This document shows positions 27,886 to 34,917 of a stretch of 64,000 nt of DNA, piece by piece; the stretch's first letter is position 1; each line of letters opens with the position of its first letter. The DNA comes from Bacteroidota bacterium. GTDB lineage: Bacteria > Bacteroidota > Bacteroidia > Bacteroidales > B39-G9. The notes beneath the pieces were generated by a model that ran no database searches, was not told where the DNA came from, and saw nothing but the letters and a program-made list of their open reading frames with translations. The stretch lies in assembly GCA_015222055.1 (NCBI GenBank), contig JADFUR010000066.1, forward strand, positions 1 through 64,000, read 5' to 3'. Both the position numbers and the translations under genes were made by a program.

Positions 27886-27960
27886 TATAAAGTATAAAGC
27901 TCAAAGTTCAAAGTTGAGCGAAGCGAAATCCCGAGACTTCGGGATTGAAAGTTTAAAGTA
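27886..27960 (+). repeat. Hairpin and short AAAG-repeat spacer inside the suf operon
   Basis: The spacer has repeated (T)AAAGTATAAAGTATAAAG and CTCAAAGTTCAAAGTTGAG words, followed by a perfect 8-bp hairpin AATCCCGA-GACT-TCGGGATT (27927-27946). GC content of the hairpin contrasts with its surroundings. It could tune the ratio of sufB to downstream genes or be a mobile intergenic repeat; no T tract follows the stem. Confidence 0.5.
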
Positions 27961-27983
27961 AGAGATCAAAAATTAAAGGCAAA

Positions 27984-29051
27984 ATGGATACAAAAAAAGT
28001 CTTAGTAGCAATGAGTGGAGGTATCGACAGTTCAGTTACTGCCATGCTTCTCCAAGAACAAGGATACGATGTTCTTGGAGTTACTTTTGTTTCGTGGCTT
28101 GCTCCTGATAAAAACATTGAAGAAGCCACAGATGTTGTTGATGCTAAAATTTTAGCCGAAAAACTTAGCATTCCACATTATGTTCTCGACTTAAGAGAAG
28201 ACTTTAAAAATACGGTAATAAAAAATTTTATTGATAATTATTTAGCAGGAATTACACCTAATCCTTGTGTGTTTTGTAATCCTATTATTAAATGGCAACG
28301 ATTATTAGAAAAAGCAGATGAATTAAACTGCGAATTACTTGCAACAGGTCATTACGCACAAATAAGGGAAGAAAAAAACCGATTTATACTTTCTAAAGGT
28401 GTTGATGAGAATAAAGATCAATCATACTTTTTATGGAAATTAAAACAAGAACAGCTTAAAAAAACTATATTTCCTCTGGGTAAGTACAAAAAAGAAGAAA
28501 TACGAGAACTTGCTAAAAAATTTGGGTTCGAATATCTTGCTCAAAAAAAAGAAAGTCAAGAAATTTGTTTTATTGCTGATGATGATTACAGAGCATTTAT
28601 AAAAAATAATGTAAAAAACATTGAAAAAAAAATTGGCTCGGGTAATTTTATATCAACCGATGGTAAAATATTAGGAAAACATAAAGGACATCCATTTTAT
28701 ACAATAGGTCAACGTAAAGGTTTAGATATTGCTATTGGTCACCCTTTGTATGTTCTTAATATTAATGCAGAAAAAAACACAATAACTCTTGGAAAAAAAG
28801 AAGACTTATTAAAACACGAATTGTTTATTAACGAAATAAATTTAATAAAATATAAAACTTTGCCTGAAGACATCGAACTAAATACTAAAATACGATATCG
28901 CACCAAAGCAGTTTTAAGTAAACTAAGCAAAACAAACAACACTGTTAAAATAACATTTAACAATGATGTTTCTGCAATAACTCCAGGGCAGTCGGCTGTT
29001 TTTTATGAAAATGACGACCTTGTTGGTGGAGGAATTATTATTAAAAAATAA
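27984..29051 (+). CDS. mnmA: tRNA 2-thiouridylase MnmA
   Basis: 355 residues. ATP-dependent thiolation of the wobble uridine of Lys, Glu and Gln tRNAs. PP-loop SGGIDSS (11-17), nucleophilic Cys95 in TPNPCVFCN, second catalytic Cys195 in SQEICFIADDD, the tRNA-binding KDQSYFLWKL (144-153), YTIGQRKGLDI and the C-terminal beta-barrel ending in PGQSAVFYENDDLVGGG. It is placed between sufB and sufC, and sufC starts 20 bases after it. The sulfur it uses comes from a cysteine desulfurase, and sufS is in the same operon, so the linkage makes metabolic sense. Confidence 0.95.
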   Translation: MDTKKVLVAMSGGIDSSVTAMLLQEQGYDVLGVTFVSWLAPDKNIEEATDVVDAKILAEKLSIPHYVLDLREDFKNTVIKNFIDNYLAGITPNPCVFCNPIIKWQRLLEKADELNCELLATGHYAQIREEKNRFILSKGVDENKDQSYFLWKLKQEQLKKTIFPLGKYKKEEIRELAKKFGFEYLAQKKESQEICFIADDDYRAFIKNNVKNIEKKIGSGNFISTDGKILGKHKGHPFYTIGQRKGLDIAIGHPLYVLNINAEKNTITLGKKEDLLKHELFINEINLIKYKTLPEDIELNTKIRYRTKAVLSKLSKTNNTVKITFNNDVSAITPGQSAVFYENDDLVGGGIIIKK

Positions 29052-29071
29052 GAATTAAAAAAACAACAAAC

Positions 29072-29821
29072 ATGTTAAGTATAAAAAATTTGCATGCATC
29101 AATTGATGGAAAAAAAATACTAAACGGCATTAATCTGGAAGTAAAACCTGGTGAAGTACATGCAATAATGGGTCCAAACGGATCTGGCAAAAGCACACTA
29201 GCTTCAGTTTTAGCCGGTAGAGAAATTTTTAATGTTACTGAGGGCGAAATACTCTTTCACGGAAAAAGCATATTTGACCTTAATCCTGAAGAAAGAGCCA
29301 AAGAAGGATTATTTTTAAGTTTTCAATATCCTATTGAGATACCTGGTGTAAGCATGGTTAATTTTATGAGAACTGCTGTAAACGAACATCGCAAATATCA
29401 AAATTTAAAACCCTTATCTGCTCAAGATTTTTTAAAACTAATGCGAGATAAAAAGAAACTCGTTGATATAGATTCTCGTTTAACAAATCGTTCTGTTAAC
29501 GAAGGTTTTTCTGGTGGTGAAAAAAAGAAAAATGAAATTTTTCAAATGGCAATGTTAGAGCCCAAACTTTCAATTCTTGACGAGACAGATTCTGGCTTAG
29601 ACATTGATGCTCTCAGGGTTGTGGCAAATGGAGTTAATAAACTTAAAACAAAAGACAATTCCACTATTGTTATTACACACTATCAGCGTTTGCTTGATTA
29701 TATTGTTCCTGATGTTGTTCACATTCTTTATAATGGTAAGATTGTTAAAACAGGCGGAAAAGACCTTGCTCTTGTACTTGAAGACAAAGGGTACGATTGG
29801 ATTAAAAATGGTAATTATTAA
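29072..29821 (+). CDS. sufC: Fe-S cluster assembly ATPase SufC
   Basis: 249 residues, ABC-type ATPase without membrane part, driving conformational change in SufBC2D. Walker A GPNGSGKST (about 34-42), FQYPIEIPGVSM of the SufC Q-loop region, signature FSGGEKKKNE (about 148-157), and Walker B LSILDETDSGLDIDALR (about 166-182). A gap of 11 bases leads to sufD. Identification is firm. Confidence 0.97.
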   Translation: MLSIKNLHASIDGKKILNGINLEVKPGEVHAIMGPNGSGKSTLASVLAGREIFNVTEGEILFHGKSIFDLNPEERAKEGLFLSFQYPIEIPGVSMVNFMRTAVNEHRKYQNLKPLSAQDFLKLMRDKKKLVDIDSRLTNRSVNEGFSGGEKKKNEIFQMAMLEPKLSILDETDSGLDIDALRVVANGVNKLKTKDNSTIVITHYQRLLDYIVPDVVHILYNGKIVKTGGKDLALVLEDKGYDWIKNGNY

Positions 29822-29832
29822 GAAATTTTAGT

Positions 29833-31212
29833 ATGAGTAACAAAGCTAATAAAACAACAGATAAATTGGTCGCTCTTTACGAAGATAACAAAGCCGATTT
29901 ATTTGAAAATTCTTCCGATTTTATAAATCAAGAGAGAAAAATTGCCATTGATTATTTTAAGAAGACAGGAATTCCAACAACTAAAAACGAAAGTTATAAA
30001 TACACTGATCTTGAACCTGTTTTTGCTAATGGCTACACAAAATTTTTTGAACGCCAAAAATTCAATGTTGAATTAAATAAAGCTTTTCAATGTCAAGTTC
30101 CAAACTTAGACACATATACTGTTTTGTTTTCGAACGGTTGGTTCTACGAAAAAAACTCAGAATATAACAGTTTACCCAAAGGTGTAATTTTACAAAGTTT
30201 CCAAAAAGCTTCGAAAGAGCATCCTGAATTAGTTGAAAAATATTATTCAAAAATTGCAAAGCCAAACGATGATAGCATAGTTTCCTTAAACACTGCATTA
30301 TCTCAGGACGGTTTTTTTCTTTATGTTCCAAAAAATACCATTATTGATAAACCAATACAGGTTATTAATTTATTGCGGTCGGAAAAAGATCTTATGGTAA
30401 CTCAACGAAACCTGGTTGTTCTTGACGAAAACAGCAGTGCAAAATTAATTATTTGCGACCACGCATTAAGCATTTGCCGATTTTTAACCAACACTGTTAC
30501 TGAAGTTAATGTTGGAGAAAATGCAATTTTCGATTATTACAATCTTCAAAAACAACACAATCTGACAACACAATTAAGCTCTGTTTTTATTCGTCAGAAA
30601 AAAAATAGTAATGTGCTGACAAATACTCTTTCTTTGCACGGTAAATTAATAAGAAACAATGTTTCTATTTTACTTGACGATGAAGGTTGTGAGAGTAATG
30701 TTTTTGGTTTATTCTTAGCTGACAAAGACCAACATATTGATAATTACACCTTTATTGACCATGCAAAACCAAATTGCCACAGTAATGAATTGTATAAAGG
30801 AATTCTTGATGATGAAGCAACCGGTGGTTTTAACGGAAAAATAATTGTAAGACAAGACGCTCAAAAAACCGAAGCGTTACAGTCTAATAAAAATATTTTA
30901 CTTACAGATAATGCTGAGATGAATACAAAACCTCAGCTGGAAATTTATGCAGATGATGTAAAATGTAGCCACGGTGCAACAATCGGTCAGATAGACGAAG
31001 ACGCATTATTTTATTTACGGTCACGAGGCATTAACGAAAAAGAGGCAAGGATGATGCTCATGTATGCATTTGCTCATGAAATACTGAAAAAAATTCGCGT
31101 TGATTCTCTTGATGTTCAATTAATAGATCTAGTTGAAAGTCGTCTAAGAGGCGAATTCTCAAAATGTGATTTCTGTAATTATAATGTTAAAGCAGCAAAT
31201 TGTCCGAAATAA
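29833..31212 (+). CDS. sufD: Fe-S cluster assembly protein SufD
   Basis: 459 residues. Partner of SufB in the scaffold, needed for iron acquisition. The N-terminal helical part includes PTTKNESYKYTDLEPVF; the beta-helix core ends with the conserved VRQDAQKTEALQSNKNILL, MNTKPQLEIYADDVKCSHGA (Cys and His of the cluster site) and the SRGINEKEARMMLMYAFA signature. sufS starts 21 bases later. Order and spacing are those of a single transcript. Confidence 0.97.
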   Translation: MSNKANKTTDKLVALYEDNKADLFENSSDFINQERKIAIDYFKKTGIPTTKNESYKYTDLEPVFANGYTKFFERQKFNVELNKAFQCQVPNLDTYTVLFSNGWFYEKNSEYNSLPKGVILQSFQKASKEHPELVEKYYSKIAKPNDDSIVSLNTALSQDGFFLYVPKNTIIDKPIQVINLLRSEKDLMVTQRNLVVLDENSSAKLIICDHALSICRFLTNTVTEVNVGENAIFDYYNLQKQHNLTTQLSSVFIRQKKNSNVLTNTLSLHGKLIRNNVSILLDDEGCESNVFGLFLADKDQHIDNYTFIDHAKPNCHSNELYKGILDDEATGGFNGKIIVRQDAQKTEALQSNKNILLTDNAEMNTKPQLEIYADDVKCSHGATIGQIDEDALFYLRSRGINEKEARMMLMYAFAHEILKKIRVDSLDVQLIDLVESRLRGEFSKCDFCNYNVKAANCPK

Positions 31213-31233
31213 TAAAATTTACAAACTAAAAAA

Positions 31234-32454
31234 ATGGACTTTGATATAAAAAAAATTCGCTCTGATTTTCCAATACTCAGTCATACGGTTTATGGCAAAC
31301 CTCTTATCTATTTTGACAATGCAGCCACAACTCAAAAGCCTGAATGTGTAATTAATATTATTAGCGAATTTTATAAAAATTACAATTCTAATGTTCATCG
31401 CGGTGTTCATCTCTTGAGTGCCAAATGCACAGAAGCAAATGAAAATGCCCGAAAAACAATTCAAAAATTCATCAATGCAAATAGCTCAAAAGAAATAATT
31501 TTTACTCACGGCACTACAGATTCAATAAATCTTATTGCCACATCTTTTGGCGATAAATTCATTAATAAGGATGACGAAATAATTGTTTCTGAACTTGAAC
31601 ACCACTCAAACATCGTTCCTTGGCAATTGCTATGTGAACGCAAACAAGCAAAAATAAAAGTTTTGCCCTTTAACGAAAAAGGAGAACTCATTGTTGATAA
31701 ATTAAAAAATCTCATCTCGAAAAAAACAAAATTAATCACATTAAATCAGGTCTCAAACTCATTAGGAACAATAAATCCCATAAAAAAAATTATTGAGATA
31801 GCTCATTCTAACAACATTCCTGTTATGATTGACGGAGCACAAGCTATTCAGCATCAAAAAGTTGATGTAAAAAAATTAGATTGTGATTTTTATGTTTTTT
31901 CGGGGCATAAAATTTATGCACCAACAGGCACAGGTGTTCTTTACGGAAAAGAAAAGTGGCTTGAACAAATGCCTCCATATCAAGGTGGCGGCGACATGAT
32001 TGATGTTGTTACTTTTAAAAAAACGACTTATAATGAACTGCCTTTTAAATTTGAAGCAGGCACGCCAAATTATATTGGTAACATTGCTTTAGGGAAAGCT
32101 TTAGATTATGTTAGTTCTATTGGAATTAGCAATATTGCCAAACACGAAAAAGAACTTTTAGAATATGGCACACAAAAGTTAAGTGAAATTGAAAATCTAA
32201 TAATTTACGGCAATGCCAAAAATAAAACAAGTGTTATTTCTTTTTTAATTAACGGAATACATCCTTACGACACAGGCATGGTTCTTGATAAACTTGGAGT
32301 TGCAGTTCGAACAGGAAATCACTGCACTCAACCAGTTATGGATCATTACAAAATTCCGGGTACTGTTCGTGCTTCATTTGCTTTTTATAATACTATTGAA
32401 GAAATTGATGTGTTGTATGAAGGATTATTAAAAGTTGTTAAAATGTTTAATTAG
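31234..32454 (+). CDS. sufS: Cysteine desulfurase SufS (group II)
   Basis: 406 residues, PLP enzyme delivering persulfide sulfur to SufE. PLP-binding lysine Lys226 (FSGHKIYAPTGTG), catalytic Cys364 in RTGNHCTQPVM, and active-site His in SELEHHSNIVPWQ. The N-terminal YFDNAATTQKP is typical. It probably feeds both cluster assembly and MnmA, which lacks another obvious sulfur donor in this operon. A 175-base spacer with inverted repeats separates it from sufE. Confidence 0.97.
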   Translation: MDFDIKKIRSDFPILSHTVYGKPLIYFDNAATTQKPECVINIISEFYKNYNSNVHRGVHLLSAKCTEANENARKTIQKFINANSSKEIIFTHGTTDSINLIATSFGDKFINKDDEIIVSELEHHSNIVPWQLLCERKQAKIKVLPFNEKGELIVDKLKNLISKKTKLITLNQVSNSLGTINPIKKIIEIAHSNNIPVMIDGAQAIQHQKVDVKKLDCDFYVFSGHKIYAPTGTGVLYGKEKWLEQMPPYQGGGDMIDVVTFKKTTYNELPFKFEAGTPNYIGNIALGKALDYVSSIGISNIAKHEKELLEYGTQKLSEIENLIIYGNAKNKTSVISFLINGIHPYDTGMVLDKLGVAVRTGNHCTQPVMDHYKIPGTVRASFAFYNTIEEIDVLYEGLLKVVKMFN

Positions 32455-32577
32455 TCTTTGCAAAAAAACGCCAAATACTGCGTTATTCTTGTGTTGAAAA
32501 CCGTTATTTACAAAAGTAGACTCCTTGATTTTCAACACTTCGAAAGCCTTGTCTTTGACATTTTCTTATCAAAGACT
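32453..32577 (+). other. Nested inverted repeats between sufS and sufE
   Basis: Three pairings are visible: AGTCTTTG (32453-32460) with CAAAGACT (32570-32577); GTGTTGAAAA (32491-32500) with TTTTCAACAC (32529-32538); and GTCTTTGA (32551-32558) with TCAAAGAC (32569-32576). The first and third compete for the same right arm, which would allow two alternative folds. It may be an intergenic repeat element, an attenuator or an RNA processing site. Confidence 0.4.
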
Positions 32578-32629
32578 TAAAAATAGATAGTTTTCTTTCT
32601 GACACTAATTAATAAATTTATACAAAAAA

Positions 32630-33049
32630 ATGACTATTAAAGACAGACAACAAGATATAGTAGAAGAGTTTGAAATATATGATGATTGGATGGATAAATA
32701 CTCTTATCTTATTGAATTAAGTAAAGATTTACCAATTATTAATGAAAAGGACAGAAAAGAGGAAAATCTAATAAACGGCTGTCAATCAAAAGTTTGGTTA
32801 GATGCAAAATTTACCGACGGAAAAATTTCTTTTTCTGCCGATAGTGATGCAATAATAACAAAAGGAATTGTTGCTTTGCTTATACGTGTATTATCAGAAA
32901 GCACTCCTCAGGAAATTATTGATGCTGACTTACATTTTATTGACAAAATTGGATTGAAAGAAAATTTATCGCCTACTCGTTCAAACGGTTTATTGTCAAT
33001 GATAAAACAAATGAAACTTTATGCAATTGCATTTAAATCAAAAGAATAA
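32630..33049 (+). CDS. sufE: SufE family sulfur-transfer protein
   Basis: 139 residues. Accepts sulfur from SufS on Cys51 in the conserved NGCQSKVWLDA loop and hands it to SufB. The N-terminal helix EIYDDWMDKYSYLIELSKDLP and the IIDADLHFIDKIGLKENLSPTRS segment (here split around 100-120) are typical. It is followed 3 bases later by the DUF59 gene. Being distant from sufS by a structured spacer, its dose may be set separately. Confidence 0.95.
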   Translation: MTIKDRQQDIVEEFEIYDDWMDKYSYLIELSKDLPIINEKDRKEENLINGCQSKVWLDAKFTDGKISFSADSDAIITKGIVALLIRVLSESTPQEIIDADLHFIDKIGLKENLSPTRSNGLLSMIKQMKLYAIAFKSKE

Positions 33050-33052
33050 ATT

Positions 33053-33373
33053 ATGGAAGCAACAGAACACTCAAAAATAGAATCGGAAATTATTATTGCA
33101 TTAAAACAGGTTTTTGACCCTGAGATTCCGGTTAATATTTATGCTTTAGGTTTAATATATAAAATTGATATTGACGACGATTACAATGTTGAAATTGAGA
33201 TGACTTTAACAGCACCGAACTGTCCTGCTTCAACTCAAATTATTTCAATGGTAAACGAAAATGTATCATACGTACCTAAGGTTAAAGAAGTATTTGTAAA
33301 TTTGGTTTTTGAACCTGCATGGAATAAAGACCTGATGAGTGAAGAGGCTAAACTAGAGCTTGGATTTTTATAA
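33053..33373 (+). CDS. DUF59/MIP18 family Fe-S assembly factor (SufT-like)
   Basis: 106 residues. QVFDPEIPVNIYALGLIY (about 19-36) with the conserved DPE-P, and LTAPNCPAST (about 58-67) with the reactive Cys, are the hallmarks of the MIP18/PaaD family, whose members help mature Fe-S proteins. It ends the suf operon: sufB-mnmA-sufC-D-S-E-DUF59. Its stop is only 4 bases from the stop of the oppositely oriented Crp/Fnr gene, with no visible terminator. Confidence 0.92.
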   Translation: MEATEHSKIESEIIIALKQVFDPEIPVNIYALGLIYKIDIDDDYNVEIEMTLTAPNCPASTQIISMVNENVSYVPKVKEVFVNLVFEPAWNKDLMSEEAKLELGFL

Positions 33374-33377
33374 TTTT

Positions 33378-34082
33378 TTAATAAACATTACCAATCTTTA
33401 TTATTTTCTTCTCATCAAGAATTCTTATTCTTCTGCCATCAAGTTCAATTATTTTTTCAGTTTTGAATTCTGATAAAAGACGAATAACAGATTCTGTTGC
33501 CGTGCCAACCAAATTCGCTATTTCTTCTCTTGTAAGTGATATCTGAAGAATATTATTCTCATCTACACCAAAAATATCTTTTAGGATTAATAATATCTCT
33601 GCCAATCTTTCACGAACAGATTTTTGAGCAATATCAGTTATTAATTTATTTGCCGTTCCAAGCTCATTACATGCAAGTCGCATAATTTTTATTGAAAACT
33701 TCGAATTCGTTTTCACTAAATTAATAAAAACATCGGCAGGTATAAAACACAAAACAGACTCTTCAATAACCTGAGCGGTAGTACAAGCAACCTCATTACT
33801 CAACACCGAACGATAACCAATAATATCTCCTTTTTTTGCAAATGAAACAATTTGTCCTTTCCCTTCAATTCCTGTTTTATATAATTTGAGAATTCCTTGA
33901 CTTATGCAAAACAATCCGGGCATTCTATTGCCCTCGTGATAAACAATATCACCACGTTTGTAAGAGTTGCAGTTCTTCTCTATCGACAACATCAACAATT
34001 CATCTTCAGATAAATTATTAAAAACAGAATCGCCCTTTAAAACACATTCAGAACAATTTGGTATTCGTCTTAAATTTCCCAT
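33378..34082 (-). CDS. Crp/Fnr-family transcriptional regulator
   Basis: 234 residues. N-terminal Cys pair IPNCSECVLK (Cys10, Cys13), cyclic-nucleotide-binding-like beta roll (about 25-140: RGDIVYHEGNRMPGLFCISQ), dimer helix, and winged helix-turn-helix with LTREEIANLVGTATESVIRLL (about 184-204). Further cysteines at 38, 59, 100 and 112 could complete a cluster site, but the spacing differs from E. coli FNR, so a redox or Fe-S sensing role is inference. It converges on the suf operon and diverges from osmC, both plausible targets under oxidative stress. Confidence 0.9.
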   Translation of the reverse strand: MGNLRRIPNCSECVLKGDSVFNNLSEDELLMLSIEKNCNSYKRGDIVYHEGNRMPGLFCISQGILKLYKTGIEGKGQIVSFAKKGDIIGYRSVLSNEVACTTAQVIEESVLCFIPADVFINLVKTNSKFSIKIMRLACNELGTANKLITDIAQKSVRERLAEILLILKDIFGVDENNILQISLTREEIANLVGTATESVIRLLSEFKTEKIIELDGRRIRILDEKKIIKIGNVY

Positions 34083-34326
34083 TAAATAATAATCACTTTA
34101 AATTAAAACGTGCATTCAACAAAAAACAAATATAGCAAAATAAATAGCCAGAGCAAAAGACTCATAACATTTTACATCTCAATCAGATACAATCATTTTA
34201 CGACAATTATTTAAACTACATACAATTACACCCTCATTATTAATTCCTTAGCAAGAAAAACGCTACATATTAAACAATATGAAAATGTTTTTTCTTCTAA
34301 ACTATAAAATTAAATCATTATATTCA

Positions 34327-34334
34327 TATATTTG
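34327..34334 (+). promoter_or_regulatory. -7 box of the osmC gene
   Basis: TATATTTG, an exact TAnnTTTG match. Transcription should start near 34341, after the first possible ATG (34340), which argues for the second ATG at 34358 as the real start. The gap 34083-34326 shows no other clear element. Confidence 0.5.
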
Positions 34335-34357
34335 CATATATGAATAAAAATTTTATT

Positions 34358-34777
34358 ATGAAAAATAAAATTAACATTTCTTGGGATAAAGGCATGGCTT
34401 TTGAAACCGAACTAAATGGTCATAAATTAATAATTGATGCTGACGAAAAAAGTGGCGGTAATGATAGGGGCCCTCGCCCTAAAGCTTTAATGATGCTTGC
34501 TTTGGCAGGATGTACAGGTATGGATGTTATTTCAATATTAAAAAAAATGAGAGTTGATATTGAAAATTTTAATGTTAAAATTGAAGGCGACGTAACCGAA
34601 GAACCACCAAAGCATTATTATAAAATGCACATAATTTATGAATTCACTGGCAAAAGCTTGCCTATTGAAAAATTAAAAAAAGCTGTAAATCTTTCAAAAG
34701 AAAGATATTGCGGAGTAAGTGCTAATTATAGCAAAGCGATGGAACTAAGTTCTGAAATAATAATTATTGAAAAATAA
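34358..34777 (+). CDS. OsmC family peroxiredoxin-like protein
   Basis: 139 residues from ATG 34358 (145 from ATG 34340; the later start is preferred because the promoter box ends at 34334). OsmC/Ohr fold with two reactive cysteines: ALAGCTGMDVISIL and ERYCGVSANYSKAMELS. These proteins reduce organic hydroperoxides with lipoyl or thioredoxin-type partners. The segment DRGPRPKALMMLALAGC is the usual OsmC lead-in to the first Cys. It lies next to a divergent Crp/Fnr gene that may control it. Confidence 0.88.
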   Translation: MKNKINISWDKGMAFETELNGHKLIIDADEKSGGNDRGPRPKALMMLALAGCTGMDVISILKKMRVDIENFNVKIEGDVTEEPPKHYYKMHIIYEFTGKSLPIEKLKKAVNLSKERYCGVSANYSKAMELSSEIIIIEK

Positions 34778-34805
34778 TGTTTCAGCACAAAGAACCTGTT
34801 AATGG

Positions 34806-34891
34806 TGAAAGCGTCTTCGCTTGTACCTTGCTCTCTGAAAAAATTCCGAAACAAATTTAGAAATATCTAAGTACAAGCGAAGACGCTTGCA
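34806..34891. repeat. Long 18-bp perfect inverted repeat between convergent genes
   Basis: AAGCGTCTTCGCTTGTAC (34809-34826) is perfectly matched by GTACAAGCGAAGACGCTT (34871-34888) across 44 bases, and pairing continues outward with one mismatch. It is more GC-rich than its surroundings. Located between the converging osmC and DUF5686 genes, it may end both transcripts or be a mobile palindromic repeat. Confidence 0.6.
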
Positions 34892-34917
34892 CTAGTAAAA
34901 ACATGTCGTGTTTTGTA

